Made by a program: the position numbers and the translations under genes | Shown: in pieces, positions 1 through 11,450 of the stretch | Numbering within the stretch: the stretch's first letter is position 1 | How the letters are laid out: each line of letters starts with the position of its first letter | Origin: Aplectana chamaeleonis | Taxonomy: Eukaryota > Nematoda > Chromadorea > Rhabditida > Cosmocercidae | Direction of reading: 5' to 3' | DNA length: 64,000 bases | NCBI GenBank assembly: GCA_029168955.1 | Contig: JAPDOI010000009.1 | Coordinates: 2,728,001-2,792,000, forward strand | The notes under the pieces: model-generated | What the model was told of the DNA's origin: nothing | Seen by the model: only the letters and a program-made list of their open reading frames with translations | Databases searched by the model: none

Positions 1-3000
1 CTGCAAGGGGGATGTTTGAGCCTGGTAACGGAGAGGTTCTCACAAACCGAATCGCGGGTGGTATCCATAGTTTTGAACATGCCGTTGAGATCCATCTCTC
101 CATTTTCGGACGGCTTCGACAAGTTTCAGTCGATGTCTTCCAAAGGAGGCGAATTTTCGGGACCAAATGCTTCTCTTGATGAGTTTCAAAACGCTACTAC
201 AGGTTTGCCTCGAAACTTGTCTCTGAAGGTTATTTGAAGTTCTCAACACGAATCCGAGATCCGCTTATCGATTTTCGGCAGATTACGGTAGGTTACGATG
301 ATATACAGTGATTCGGTCAACGTCTCAGATCAAGCTGTAAACCTCTAGTTAGAGGTTATTTCGGAAGCTAAACACGAAAAAGGGGCCTACTTGTTGATTT
401 TCAAATCACAAAGGTGGGTCACCATAGCTGGATGGTATTGATTCTTTTTTATTTAAATCGACTTTTAAAAAGCGTGTCTCACCGGTGGGACATGTGGTCC
501 GAACTGATAGTCGACGCGTATCTCACCGGTGGGACACGTGGTCATGAATGGGTTAATGACGAAACCAACAAAAATTCAAGGTCAAAATCAGATCATTAGT
601 AATATGTTAAGCTTCTAAATTTTGAGCTTTACCAAAATCCGAAAACAAATTCTAGGAACATTTTTTATGGAAAATTCGGACTTCCAAAATTAAGCGAAGA
701 AACACTTGGTTTTATGCAGCGGAACGAGATTTTTCCCACCAAAAAAACTAGCTGGAAGGACAGATTTGGGTGACTCGGACTGGTTGAAGACCTAACGCTA
801 AGCTTTTGAAATTCAACATTCTACTGAGTTTAGTAATGTATCTACATATTTGCGACATGGACGGAGGTTTTTTCCATGTATGACGAGTGTTTGCTTTAGT
901 ACAGCCTGTTTCAAAGAGAATTCTGACTTGATCGCTGTCCAATTAATGCAGAACTAACTATGTATGTAGTATTCGACATATCTGATCAGTATGTTATTCA
1001 TTGACATTTTGTAGGTACAGTGAAAAAAAAGGAGAAAGTTTTTATAAATGTTAGCAAAATTATTCTCCTGGTTGATTGAGCATGAGGAATGCCGAGATAG
1101 ACATTTCAGCCAACAAACTTTCCGATATTCTCAAGGAGCCCTTTCGAACTTCTATGAGTCTATCGTGACTTCAGATGTGGCAGTAAACATCATGCTGACC
1201 TCCATGGATCGACAACGGGTCCATGAGAGGCCAGCGAAATGCGACTGGAATGAAAACGAGGGACCGACAGGAAATTCACTTGATTTTTTGTTTTTGGAAA
1301 ATCGGTTTTTCATAACTGAATCATAATATTCATGTAATTTAAGGCATTCTAACACCTCTTCCAGGCATGAAAATTCAATAATCAGGACGTCAGGGCCAAT
1401 TTCCAACTCCTTAATAGCAAACTGCTTTCAAGGGAAGTTACAGTGAAAGATCCGGCCATTTTCAGCTAATTAAATTCCTATTATGTGTACTTCTAGGAGC
1501 GTTTGCAATTCTGAGTTCGAAGCTGCAAAGGAAATGTTTGGGCCGGGTCAAGGAGGTGCGGTTCTCTGACAACTTTGTTTCTTGGCGTTATCCACCGTCT
1601 TGAATGCGCGGTTGAGATCCATAACCCGATTTTCGGAAAACTTTGACAAGTTTGGGTCAAAGCCTTCCACCTGACGAGGTTTTTTGGGGCGAAATGCTAC
1701 CTTTGATAAGTTTATAGAAGTTAGGATAGGTTTGCCCCAAAACTTCTCTGTGGAGGTTATTGGAAGTTCTCAATACGAACTCGAGATCCGCTTATCAGGT
1801 TACATAAGATGGTATAGGGTAAATTGGTCAAGGTCTCAGATCTAGCTGAAAAGCTCTACTTAAAGGCGGTGTTCCCGATTAAAAACCCATATTCTAGTTT
1901 TTTATGTTTTCGAGTAGGCAAGCTTCACGGAGTAGTGGATAATGAGGAAAAGCCCCCATTAGTTTCTCGAATGTCAGAGAAAAAAACTGTATGGAAAAAA
2001 TCTACTACACATTTATTCACGTCTGCTGGTGTGTACAGTGCAGTGCTAACAAAACGTCAAACCAATCTTAGCAAATGTTTTGAGCTTAGAAATTCTTAGG
2101 TGAGTGACTTCTTTGTTTTCTGTTTCCTGTACCAAGAACTCTTAAAGATTAGGATGGATCAATGCACATACTTGGATGCTAGAATCTTTCGCGACGAAGA
2201 GTGTTCCCAAATTCGGCCTAAACCCCCTTGGTGAAAGGAACGCAGGACAACTGTTACATGACGTGGGGAGGGGTGACCCAATGGGTTGGCTGGACTACAA
2301 GTTTTTCACCCATTTCCTGGCCGTTTTCCGTCGTACTTCCGTACTTACCCTTCTTACAATTAGAGGGACCCAGAGCTGACGTTTCTGCCAGAAAACGGGC
2401 AACATTTTCATCGTGATACTGCCTTTAAAGAAGAAAATTCAGTTTTGTACAGCAAAACACAATTTTCTCCATCAAAAAAAAAACTTGTTTAGAGAACAAA
2501 TTTGGGTGAAGCGGATTGCTAAAAAGCTCAAGGCTAAGCTCCTGAAAGTCAAAATTTCTCTGAGTTTAGTGACGTGTGCACCTACATATTTGCAAATCAA
2601 AGAGCTGCATCGCGATGGTTTCCATGTATGACCAAGTGTTTGTATAAGTACAACATCTCCCAAGGAGGATTTGGACCAGATTTCTGTCCAACTAATGCAG
2701 AACTGTGTAGTGGTCGATCATTCTGTTATTCAATGACACCTTGCAAAGTCGACCGAAAAAGACCATAAAAGTTATGTGAACGAAAATATCGTCTCAGCCG
2801 AATGTGCACGAGGAATACAAAGGAAAAATTCTCAAGAAACTTTCAAACTTTTTCTAGTCATTCATGACTCCAAGTGTGGCAGTCAGTCCACTGCTGACCC
2901 CCACGGATCGAAACGGAGTCCATGAGAGGCCAGCGAAATGCTCGCGAAATGAAAACGAGGGACCGGCAGGAAGTTAATTCGAATTTTCGTTTCGGAAAAA

Positions 3001-3261
3001 CGGGTTTATTCATGACTTGAACATTATCATTACATAATTTGAGGCGTTCAAACACCTCCCCCAAAAAAGTTTCTAAAAAAACCCCAAACATCTTTTTTTG
3101 CAGCTTTAAACATACATTCTTGGAAGTACACATAGTCAGAAAATATTTGTTTTCAAATGATAGGATCTTTCACTACCACTTCCCTTACGAGCAGTTTGCA
3201 ATCAGGGAGTTGAAAACTGGCTCTCACATCCTGCTTGTTGGATTTTATTGATTAAAAGAGG
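1..3261 (+). repeat. Dispersed long repeat, unit A, direct copy 1
   Basis: This stretch recurs almost word for word elsewhere in the window: 1-1,500 matches the reverse complement of 4,275-5,702, 1-1,050 matches 38,852-41,050, 950-2,140 matches 42,239-43,440, and 2,145-2,980 matches 43,930-44,790. Short ORFs in it (for example 16-237 and 1,048-1,326) are shared between copies but broken by indels and carry no known domain, so I do not call them genes. A core with GTCCATGAGAGGCCAGCG is the best conserved part (about 1,170-1,270 and 2,875-2,975). The copy holds the unoccupied target sites for three insertions seen in the other copy: 331-342, 943-946 and 2,142-2,145. No transposase or terminal repeat identifies its class. 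Confidence 0.85.
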
Positions 3262-3691
3262 TGTTTGAACGCCTCAAATTATGTAATGATTATGATTTAG
3301 TCATGATTAAACCCATTTTCCAAAAACCAAAATTAGAATATATTTCCTGTCGGTCCCTCGTCTTCATTTCGCGAGCATTTCGCTGGCCTCCCATGGACTT
3401 GATTTCGATCCGTGGAGGTCAGCAGTGGACTGACTGCCACATTTGGAGTCATGATTGACTCATAGAATCGGGGATTTTCTCGAAAACTCGGGAGATCTAA
3501 TTCACTGAAATGTCTACCTCGGTAATCCTCATGCTCATTCGGCCAGGACAATAATTTCGTCTATATTTATGGGAATTTTCGTCTTTTTCCACTCGATTTA
3601 CAAAATGTCAATGCATAATATAATGATCAGATATGTCGACCATTACATAGTTCTGCATTAATTGAACAGCTCGCTTCTAGAAGTACAAATA
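3262..3691 (-). repeat. Unit A fragment forming a local foldback
   Basis: 3,262-3,470 is the reverse complement of about 2,860-3,055, so the two could fold into a stem around a spacer near 3,056-3,261. The following 3,470-3,660 is instead the reverse complement of the segment at about 41,000-41,190. The arm therefore joins pieces of two different unit A copies. Confidence 0.75.
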
Positions 3692-4272
3692 CTCATACAC
3701 TGGAGGGGGCTAGCGCAGCTCTCCAGGGGGGCAACCCCCCGGGCACCGGCGCTTGCCCCCCCCCCCCCAATCGGGGCTACCGCCCGAGTGACAATTTGTC
3801 TTGATCGGAGCCCCCGTCACTGCCCTGAAGCCCCCTGTGACAGCCCTGAAGCCCCTGTGACTGCCCTGAAGCCCTCACTGCCCCGGAGCCATGACGTCAC
3901 GGCTCCGGAGCTGTGACGTCACCCCTCCCGGAAAGCGTCTCCGCTTTCCTTCAAAATATCCCTTTCTGACAGTGACTCGAAGTCGCCGTCCAGGGCCGGC
4001 CCTGTTGGGCCGATTGCGGCTCTCCATGAGGTGAGGCGCCTTTTATACCGGTCGAGCACGTGATAGATGCCTTCTCTGGCCTCTATTGTCGTAAACTACC
4101 TTCTACGACTTCTTCCCATCTTTTCCCTCCCTTCCTCTCGGGGGGGGGGGCAAGCGCCGGAGGAGAGCAGGGGCCTCCCCTGAAGCCCCCCTCGGGGGAG
4201 GCCTGCGCTGTCGCTCCCCCAAGTCGAAAACGGGCTCTATTGTCCGGCGCTTGCCCCCCTCCAGTGTATGAG
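3692..4272. mobile_element. GC-rich TIR element flanked by TA
   Basis: The ends are inverted repeats, CTCATACACTGGAGGGGG on the left and CCCCCTCCAGTGTATGAG on the right, and each is followed by TA, which fits a TA target-site duplication. The 581-bp body is GC-rich, with a run of 13 C at 3,756-3,768, a run of G at about 4,140-4,150 and short CCCTGAAGC-type repeats. No transposase is present, so this is a non-autonomous element. It splits a minus-oriented copy of unit A. Confidence 0.75.
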
Positions 4273-4274
4273 TA

Positions 4275-5702
4275 ATAGGAATATAATTAGTTGAAAATGG
4301 CCGTATTTTCCACTGTAACTCCCCTCGAAAACAGTCTGCTATTAAGGAGTTGAAAATTTGTCCTGACGTCCTGATTGTTGGATTTTAATGCCTGGAAGAG
4401 GGGTTAGAATGCCTTAAATTACATGAATATTATGATTCTGTTATGAAAAAACCCATTTTTCAGAAACGAAAATTCGAATTAATTTCCTGCCGGTCCCTCG
4501 TTATAATTCCGGTCGCATTTCGCTGGCCTCTCATGGACCCGTAGTCGATCCATGGAGGTCAGCATGGTGTTTACTGCCACATCTGAAGTCATGATAGACC
4601 CATAGAAGTTCGAAAGGGCTCCTTGAGAATATCGGAAAGTTTGTTGGCTGAAATGTCTATCTCGGCATTCCTCATGCTCATTCAACCAGGAGAATAATTT
4701 TGCTAACATTTATAAAAACTTTCTCCTTTTTTTCACTGTACCTACAAAATGTCAATGAATAACATACTGATCAGATATGTCGACCACTGCACAGTTCTGC
4801 ATTAATTGGACAGCGATCTAGTCAGAATTCTCTTTGAAACAGGTTGTACTAAAGCAAACACACGTCATACATGAAAAAAAACCTCCGTCCATGTCGCAAA
4901 TATGTAGATACATTACTAAACTCAGTAGAATGTTGAATTTCAAAAGCTTAGCGTTAGGCCTTCAACCAGTCCGAGTCACCCCAATCTGTCCTTCCAGCTA
5001 GTTTTTTTGGTGGGAAAAATCTCGTTCCGCTGCATAAAACCAAGTGTTTCTTCGCTTAATTTTGGAAGTCCGAATTTTCCATAAAAAATCTCCCTAGAAT
5101 TTGTTTTCGGATTTTGGTAAAGTTCAAAATTTAGAAGCTTAACATATTACTAATGATCCGATTTTGACCTTGAATTTTTGTTGGTTTCGTCATTAACCCA
5201 TTCATGACCACGTGTCCCACCGGTGAGACACGCTTTTTAAAAGTCGATTGAAATAAAAGAATCAATACCATCCAGCTATGGTGACCCACCTTTGTGATTT
5301 GAAAATCAACAAGTAGGCCCCTTTTTCGTGTTTAGCTTCCGAAATGACCTCTAACTAGAGGTTTACAGCTTGATCTGAGACGTTGACCGAATCACTGTAT
5401 ATCATCGTAACCTACCGTAATCTGTCGAAAATCGATAAGCGGATCTCGGATTCGTGTTGAGAACTTCAAATAGCCTTCAGAGACAAGTTTCGAGGCAAAC
5501 CTGTAGTAGCGTTTTGAAACTCATCAAGAGAAGCATTTGGTCCCGAAAATTCGCCTCCTTCGAAAGACATCGACTGAAACTTGTCGAAGCCGTCCGAAAA
5601 TGGAGAGATGGATCTCAACGGCTGGTTCAAAACTACGGATACCACCCGGGATTCGGTTTGTGAGAACCCCTCCGTTACCAGGCTCAAACATCCCCCTTGC
5701 AG
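4275..5702 (-). repeat. Unit A, inverted copy
   Basis: Reverse complement of about 1-1,500, only lightly diverged. With the first copy it forms a roughly 1.4-kb-arm inverted repeat separated by about 2.8 kb. The shared ORF at 1,048-1,326 appears here at 4,479-4,709 on the minus strand. Confidence 0.85.
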
Positions 5703-6056
5703 CTTCAAGCTGAGGTTCCTAAGCAATCCTAGAAGTACACAGTCAGAATATATTCAGTTGGAAATGGCCGAGTCTCCCTTTGTCGCTTCCCTTGTGAGCA
5801 GTTTGCAATGAAGTCCAGATTGTACTCCTGTAAACATGGTTGAGATGACAAGGTAAGTGGGCCTCGTACAGGAACGCGAACGCCGTTGGAGGTGCCGAAA
5901 ACAAGCCAAGGCAACCTTGTTTGAGACCCTGAACCGCTAGCCTGTGAACTTTCGCCTCATCAATCAGCAGTGAATAATGGTATTCGTGAAGACAGTCGGC
6001 TGCCTAAATTCAAGTGTGATAGCGTTTTGTGGTTTTTATATACCTCCTAGTTTCAG
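5703..6056. other. Spacer upstream of the 6.06-kb exon
   Basis: No repeat family member was recognised after about 5,760. ATGGTTGAGATGACAAG followed by GTAAGT at about 5,836 looks like a tiny first exon, but its phase does not fit the preferred frame of the exon that begins at 6,057, so it is not joined to it. Confidence 0.4.
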
Positions 6057-6334
6057 AGGACAAGAAGCCAGAGAACAAGCCGAAACCAGCGGCTCAGGTG
6101 GTCCGTGGAGGTATTCAGATGCAGTCGGATGCGTTATCACCAGAACAGCTGGAAGCTCTGCAGCAGTCGTTGGTTCAGCAGCTGGCTGCGTATGGCATCG
6201 ACCCGTCAGTGCTGTCGGGTGTGACCGCGGGTGACATGCCAGTTCGTCGTCCTCGTAAAAATGACGGCCCGAAGAAGGGAGATGCTGTGAAGAACGAAAG
6301 GACTTCTATACGTTCACAACTGTTGATCCTGTAG
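6057..6334 (+). CDS. Exon of an unrecognised gene, Lys/Gln-rich
   Basis: A good acceptor (CTCCTAGTTTCAG) ends at 6,056. The open frame starts with two leftover bases (AG) and runs from EDKKPENKPK to a TAG at 6,332-6,334, 92 residues. It is charged at both ends with a helical, Gln-rich middle (SPEQLEALQQSLVQQLAA) and then a basic patch (VRRPRKNDGPKKG). I do not recognise the family. The reading could also leave the exon early, because CCT|GTAGGC at its end is a possible donor. A second frame is open from 5,977 to 6,234 but has a less protein-like composition. Upstream exons were not found with confidence, so this may be the last exon of a gene or a remnant. Confidence 0.5.
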
Positions 6335-6504
6335 GCCCGAGTTCTTCCGCACACACACAGAGATGTTATCTGTTTTGCTCACTTCCTATACGCCGATTTT
6401 TCCTTGTTTTATGGGCGAGTTCACCATGGTTGGCTGAAAATAGAGCAGTAAGCCCATTTTCCTTCATTCAGGTAGCTGTCGTGGTGAGCTTGACTCTGCA
6501 CATA

Positions 6505-7758
6505 CCAGTTTGTCCAGTAATTCTCGTCCGAAAATTTCACCATTTTTAATTTTTTTCAACTTTATTGAAAAACAAGTCTAATCAACAATGTAATCACCAC
6601 AGTTTTCCACAACAGTGACCCATCGATCGGGAGGGTCGCCGATGCCCTTCGCCCAGAACTCCGGGGCTGCGACTCGAAGAAGTCCGCGATGTCGGATTTG
6701 AGGTTGTCGTTGTTGGTGAATTTTCTTCCGGCCAAATGGTGCTTCAGCGGGCGGAACAAGTGGTAGTCGGAGGGGGCGAGGTCCGGGGAATACGACGGAT
6801 GGGCAACCGTCTCCCAGCCGGGCGTCGCCAACTTCTGCTGGGTCTCCTTCGCCACGTGGGGGCGCGCGTTCTCGTGCATCAGGTGGACCGAGGCCCGTCG
6901 GGGACGCTTTTCTCGTATGGCGGCGGCTAGTTTCTCGAGCTGCTCGGTGTAGATGGAGGCGGTGACCGTCCTGCCTTGTGGGAGCAGCTCGAAGTACAGC
7001 ATGCCCTTGGTGTCCCACCAGCAGCAGAGTATGATCTTCAGCGGGTGCAGGTCGGCTTTCGGCGTCGTCGGCGGCTCTTCTCCGCACGGGATTCAGACGG
7101 CACGGCGGACGACGTTGTCGTAGAGGACCCAGCTCTCATCCCCAGTGACCAGGTCCTCGAGAAACTCCTTGCGATGCGGACGAAGGAGGAGGGACTGGCA
7201 GACGGCCACGCGGCTCTGCTTGTTGGCGTCGGTCAGACGGTGGGGGATCCAACGGGCCAGAACTTTGTGGTAGCCGAGTAAGTTGAGTCGATTGTGGATG
7301 GTGGACTTGCTGCAGCCGAGCGTCGTCGCCAGTTCACGGGTGGTGGCTTCCGGCTTCTCCTTGATACAGCGACGGACTTCGTCATCATCCGCCGTAGAAG
7401 ACCTCCCGCTGTGCTCCCTGTCCTCGAGGCTCGTGTCGCCGCTCTCGAAACGATTGAACCAGCGGCTGACTGTGCGTTGGGACACTGCATCCTCCTTGCA
7501 CGCTCTGCAGATGTCGGCGACCGCGGTGCCCATGTCGTTGCCCAGCAGCCACTCGTAGTACATGAACGTACGAATTCGACCTTGGTCCATTTTAGCTTGT
7601 ATTGGTAGCTAGACGCGGCGACTGCGCCTTATATGCCCCTAGCGTAGAACTTTTAAGAACCTTCTAGAAGGTTCTTACACTTGCCTGATATTATAACACT
7701 GCTAAGGAAAATTATAGAATTTTGAAAATTTTCGGACAGGAATTATTGGACGGCCTGG
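6505..7758 (-). mobile_element. Full-length mariner transposon, inactive
   Basis: The element is 1,254 bp, the usual mariner size, with inverted ends (CCAGTTTGTCCAGTAATTC on the left; the right end reads, reversed, CCAGGCCGTCCAATAATTC) and TA on both sides (6,503-6,504 and 7,759-7,760). It encodes one transposase on the minus strand, broken as described in the pseudogene entry. A deletion derivative of the same family lies at 32,860-33,421 and keeps cleaner ends. Confidence 0.92.
6562..7590 (-). pseudogene. Mariner transposase pseudogene
   Basis: The protein would cut and rejoin the element's own ends at TA sites. The N-terminal helix-turn-helix region (starts MDQGRIRTFMYYEWLLGND) runs to the first catalytic Asp in VTGDESWV; the C-terminal half holds HENARPH and SPDLAPSDYHLF. 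The second catalytic residue, normally Asp in HDNARPH, is Glu here, with the expected 34 residues before the third Asp. There is an in-frame TGA at 7,093-7,095 where the family usually has Trp, and a one-base loss near 6,660 (the sister copy has one more G) shifts the last 40 or so residues. It is therefore certainly inactive. The start ATG at 7,588-7,590 is the usual family start. Confidence 0.9.
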
Positions 7759-7760
7759 TA

Positions 7761-8608
7761 GAGTTCGCGCAATCATTTTAGTCTGATGAATGCACGGCGC
7801 TGCGACGGTAGATCACCCCGCGCGAATCGAAACCCCATTCTCCATTGAGGCCGCCAACCCCGCACAGCCGGCCGTCTGTTCCATGCGTGAGACTAAAATG
7901 AAAACGGATACCATATATCCCATCTTCTTTTTAGAGTGATATGTCATAGGAATATAATTTGACTTTTCTGTTTTTCCTCACGTTTTTAACCATACATACA
8001 TATATCATAAGCGGCCTTACTATGCACACGAGGTGATAAAACCTCGAGAACTTGTGATCAATTGTAGAATGTTTTTGCTACCAGTGGAATCGGTGCCTTC
8101 ATTTCTCTCGTAGGACTTCCACCTTTGTTCCTCTCGTCTATCATACTTTCACCATTCACCTTTTTTTCTCTCTGCCCGTATCCCACATATATGCTGCACG
8201 TATGATTGTGTGATAACTTTAGAATGGAATATATCATATAACTGCTCATGTGTCAGCGCGTGTCGGCTTCACATTGTGATTCGCTACTACTGCATCAGCA
8301 TTCTCTCTAATATACCCAAAATTTATCGACGATATGTACGCACTAAACCAAATATTTATTATATATCTATTCGAGTGGGATAAATAATTTATTGCGAATG
8401 GTTTTGAGAAGATATTCAAACTATGGGATATCCCATACGATGCGTTTGCTACGAATTGGACAATGGTATCTCGTAGATTCATAATTGACGTCGATTTATT
8501 GAAACTCGTAGCACCTATGTTTTAGCATATGGCACCGAGTTTGCGCCAACCTTCAATAGTGAGCGCGAAGTCTCATTATTATCCATGCTGACGTTACCTT
8601 GTACAGTT
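7761..8608. other. Region without recognised genes
   Basis: AT-rich sequence with two minus-strand ORFs of 63 and 78 codons (8,058-8,249 and 8,246-8,482) that show no domain, signal peptide or splice context. I see nothing definite here. Confidence 0.4.
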
Positions 8609-8790
8609 AGGTCCGTGGCTTGTTTCCTCAAGAAAAAACATTTTAATCTAAATCGCGGCTGGCGCGGGCGATTTAAATCTCACAGGGGCTGGCGGCAATT
8701 ACCAACCAGCCGCCGGTGAGATTTAAATCGCCCGCGACAGCCGCGGTTTAGATTGAAAGGTTTTTTCTTGATTTAACAAGCCATACCGTC
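8609..8790. repeat. Foldback MITE, GTCCGTGGCTTG family, copy 1
   Basis: The left half GGCTTGTTTCCTCAAGAA..GCTGGCGCGGGCGATTTAAAT is repeated inverted on the right (ATTTAAATCGCCCGCGACAGC..TTCTTGATTTAACAAGCC), so almost the whole 180 bp can fold into one hairpin. Two relatives lie at 9,099-9,312 and 37,055-37,258. Confidence 0.85.
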
Positions 8791-9098
8791 GCCCTGGGAA
8801 ATCTCTGGAATCCCCGGCAAAGTCCTATACGTTACATTTGGTTGGGGGGGGGGTGGTCCGTTTGGCGGAAACTTTTTGAACTTCCTTGCCTAAGCAGACA
8901 ACAATGAACCTGTCCTGGGACGATCCGAAGGAGGTCCCGACCAGGGTCCAGCGGGTTTCGCCTCGGCGCGTTGGGGGGGGTCGTAAATTTTTTTTGCTTT
9001 GACGTTTAAAAATTTCTAGGAGTCAATTAGGAAGCCAAAATAGTCTTTTCAAAATCGATTTTTCTGACGAACGCCCTTGTTGCACATCTCTACAGACA
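8791..9098. other. Spacer between two MITEs
   Basis: Contains G tracts at about 8,845-8,853 and 8,975-8,982 and no coding signal that I can support. Confidence 0.4.
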
Positions 9099-9312
9099 GG
9101 TTCTTGGCTTGCTTCCTCGAGAAAAAATTTTGAATCTCACCCACGGCTGGCGCGGGCGGTTTAAATTTCACCAACGGCTGGCGGCATGCTAAGCGGATCA
9201 GCTGCGCTCTTCTGTCGGCCTGATTTTATTAGCGGGCCGGCGCACGCGACCGCCGCGCCAGCCGCGGGTGGGATAACAATTTTTTTGTTGAAGAGGCGAG
9301 CCATGGACCTAA
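9099..9312. repeat. Foldback MITE, GTCCGTGGCTTG family, copy 2
   Basis: Same arms as copy 1 (GGCTTGCTTCCTCGAGAAAA on the left, AGAGGCGAGCCATGGACCTA on the right), with a different loop carrying GCGGATCAGCTGCGCTC. Confidence 0.8.
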
Positions 9313-9892
9313 CTATATGTCACATTTATTCAGGTTAGCTGTGACGAACGCTCAGTGTCATTAGCTTGAGCTTTGCGTTTCTTTCATCACTCAACAAGTA
9401 TGAGCGGAATAAAACTAAATTTCGGATATCGTTTTTCGAGTTTCGACAATTTTTTTCTTGGGTTCCTGAAATAGGTTGCGAAACGTGTGGAAATGCGGTT
9501 TTTGAAACACGAAAATCGAAAAATATCTAAATTTATTAATGAGCTGCTCCTATATCAATAGATCCAGAATTTCCGCGTTCGGCAGTGCCTTGCAAGGAAT
9601 CTAATAAGCAAAATCTGGACCCCCGCTTTCAGATTTGAAGGCTCACTTTTTTTTCAAGCGCCTGGTCCCGCACGGATCGGTCACGTGCGGGAGCAGGCGC
9701 TGATTCGAATCGCATCAGCTGTTCTTAGTTTTTTTCTTGTGTTGGTTTCCCCTGTTTTTTTTTGTTTTTTATTAGTTTTTCTTATTTTAATGCTTATTTT
9801 CAGGTTTTCTCGCAGCAGAGGGGGGGGGTTGGGTACAATCGCAGCTAGGAGGGGTATGATCACAGAAGACGCCACAGCCCACGGGCAACAAA
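9313..9892. other. Intergenic stretch with a short shared motif
   Basis: About 45 bp at 9,553-9,600 (ATCAATAGATCCAGAATTTC..TGCCTTGCAAGGAAT) recurs at 12,849-12,897. Otherwise it is T-rich sequence with a G9 run near 9,821 and no supported gene. Confidence 0.5.
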
Positions 9893-9964
9893 ATGGCGAA
9901 AAGGCTGCAATTCACGTTTCTCTTTGGTGCTGTATTGATACTATTCAACGCGGGCGCTGAGTAG
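9893..9964 (+). CDS. Small ORF resembling a signal peptide
   Basis: Twenty-three codons: MAKR, then a hydrophobic stretch (FTFLFGAVLILF) and NAGAE before TAG. That is the shape of a secretory signal peptide with a small-residue cleavage site. A donor-like GTAGTA overlaps the stop, so it could be a first coding exon, but no second exon was found. The sequence is also half of a palindrome (about 9,918-9,992), and the mirrored strand gives a similar hydrophobic ORF, so it may be a repeat without coding function. Confidence 0.2.
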   Translation: MAKRLQFTFLFGAVLILFNAGAE

Positions 9965-10156
9965 TATGAATATAGCACCAAAGAGAAACATGATTCCATG
10001 TTTAATTCATCAACAACTCCATTAATATCCTCTGCTATCGTGATGGTGAACGTGTGCACAGCATTTGCTGGTTGGGAAAGTTAGGTCAACCTTTTTTCTC
10101 ATCTGCATTCTTAGAGAACTTTATGAGGATCACGATGCTTTCATAAAAACTATATG

Positions 10157-10965
10157 ATATACCTCGTTATGAGCTCAGTGATCTTGGTGTGCTTATTAGC
10201 ACCGACCTTAAGTGGGAATTCCACTGCAAGGAAATCTCTAAGAAAGCTTCTCGTGTGGCAAATTGCATCCTGAGATCTCTGCAACACCCATGTCTCGAAC
10301 CTTTTTTAGGAAAGCATACATTGTCTACTGCCGACCGCTATTGGAATACTGTACGCAGGTCTGGTCACCATCTTCTGTCGAGGATGATGAAGTAATTGAA
10401 AACGTGCTAAGGCGGTACTCAAAACGCGTTTTTGTCAAAGTATTTCCTACGCGAGAAGTACCAGACTATACGACTAGGCTTGAAATGTTGGGGATCGAAA
10501 CCCTACGATATCGGCGAACCGAGTTCGATTTACACTTGTGTTATAAAATCGTTAACGGTCTTTGCGACATCCCATTTGAGAGTATTTTCGTGTTCACCAG
10601 CCGCTGTACTCGCTCCCGCCAGCACGCTTTTCAGCTCGCACGTAGAGTTACGTCGAAGTCCAACGTGCTGCATTCCTTTGCATTTAGAGTCATCCCAATT
10701 TGGAACAAACTACCTTCAGAGACCGTTGAGGCCGCGGATTTTCAAAAGAAGCTGTCCCATTTCAACCTCAGGTCATTGCATGGGGTCGATGGCCGTGCTT
10801 TCTGCTAAAGCTTCAATTTCTGGGTGCTCTTATTCGTACGAGTGTTTCTTTGCCTACTATTTTGTTTGCCTGCATGTCCAGGCTTTCTTGTTTAAACCTG
10901 TAACACATGCATTCTGTATGTTTCTTTGTCGCCAGATAAAGCTATTGAATTGAATTGAATTGAGC
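10157..10965 (+). pseudogene. CR1-like LINE 3' fragment, end of reverse transcriptase ORF
   Basis: The reading LGVLISTDLKWEFHC..ISKKASRV followed by KAYIVYCRPLLEYCTQVW is the thumb and connection region typical of CR1/Jockey-group reverse transcriptases, continuing to IPIWNKLPSETVEA. A frameshift near 10,280-10,300 separates the first part from the second, open to 10,808. The 3' UTR ends with GATAAAGCTATTGAATTGAATTGAA, a terminal short tandem repeat as these LINEs often have. The polymerase core and endonuclease are missing, so this is a 5'-truncated dead copy, unrelated to the two long LINEs in the window. Confidence 0.85.
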
Positions 10966-11044
10966 TGCGCATCCTAGGATTTCGGCTTTTGTTCGCTTTC
11001 AGTGTGAGTTATGTGAACAAAGCCGAGATCCTAATATGTGCAGC
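10964..11044. repeat. Short imperfect palindrome after the LINE tail
   Basis: GCTGCGCATCCTAGGATTTC..TTTTGTTC is mirrored by GAACAAAGCCGAGATCC..ATGTGCAGC. The 81-bp foldback may be a small MITE or the loop end of the surrounding foldback element. Confidence 0.6.
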
Positions 11045-11450
11045 TTGTGACGAGGTTTTTATCTTATAGTTTTTATGGAAGCATCGTGATCCTTATGAGT
11101 TTCTTTAAGAGTGGAGATCCAGTTCTGGCGCATGCAACTTGTACACAGCAGTTGGGATTCCTGTTTGAGGGGCGCACATTTCCGCAAGTGACCGTAATGA
11201 TCTGCTATGGACATCAGAAACCCAATGGTTTGTTACCTCCAAGTCGACTGATCCGAGCGAAATCTTTGTGGAAATTATCTGGTGCCAGCGCGCGCGTGAC
11301 CTTAAAGTATGAATACTTCCCCCGCGCGTGCCCTGCTTGCGGAGACTATAAACACTCCAGTGGGGACGAAATGTCGTAGCGGAAAAAAGTTGACCTAACT
11401 TACCCAACCAGAAAATTCTGTGCTTACGTTCACCACCACGATAGCAGAGG

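Larger units (their letters stand above)
10029..11450. mobile_element. Foldback element containing a LINE fragment
   Basis: Two long inverted arms enclose this region. 10,029-10,098 (CCTCTGCTATCGTGATGGTG..AAAGTTAGGTCAACC) matches 11,384-11,450 reversed, and 10,099-10,156 (with GAGGATCACGATGCTT) matches about 11,053-11,115 reversed. The right arm holds an extra 260 bp (11,120-11,380) and the space between the arms holds a CR1-like LINE 3' end. No transposase or clear target duplication was found, so the class is open. Confidence 0.65.

Noticed and set aside
1048..1326. Conserved ORF shared by unit A copies (MLAKLFSWL..) as a gene
   Set aside because: The similarity continues outside the frame, copies differ by frameshifts, and no domain is visible; it is repeat DNA.
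2395..2425. ATCGTGATACTGCCTTTAAA as the end of another TTAA element
   Set aside because: The same sequence is part of unit A in the second copy (44,195-44,215) and no partner end was found; at most an old remnant.
10029..11450. The foldback arms as LTRs
   Set aside because: The arms are inverted, not direct, and no gag-pol reading lies between them.
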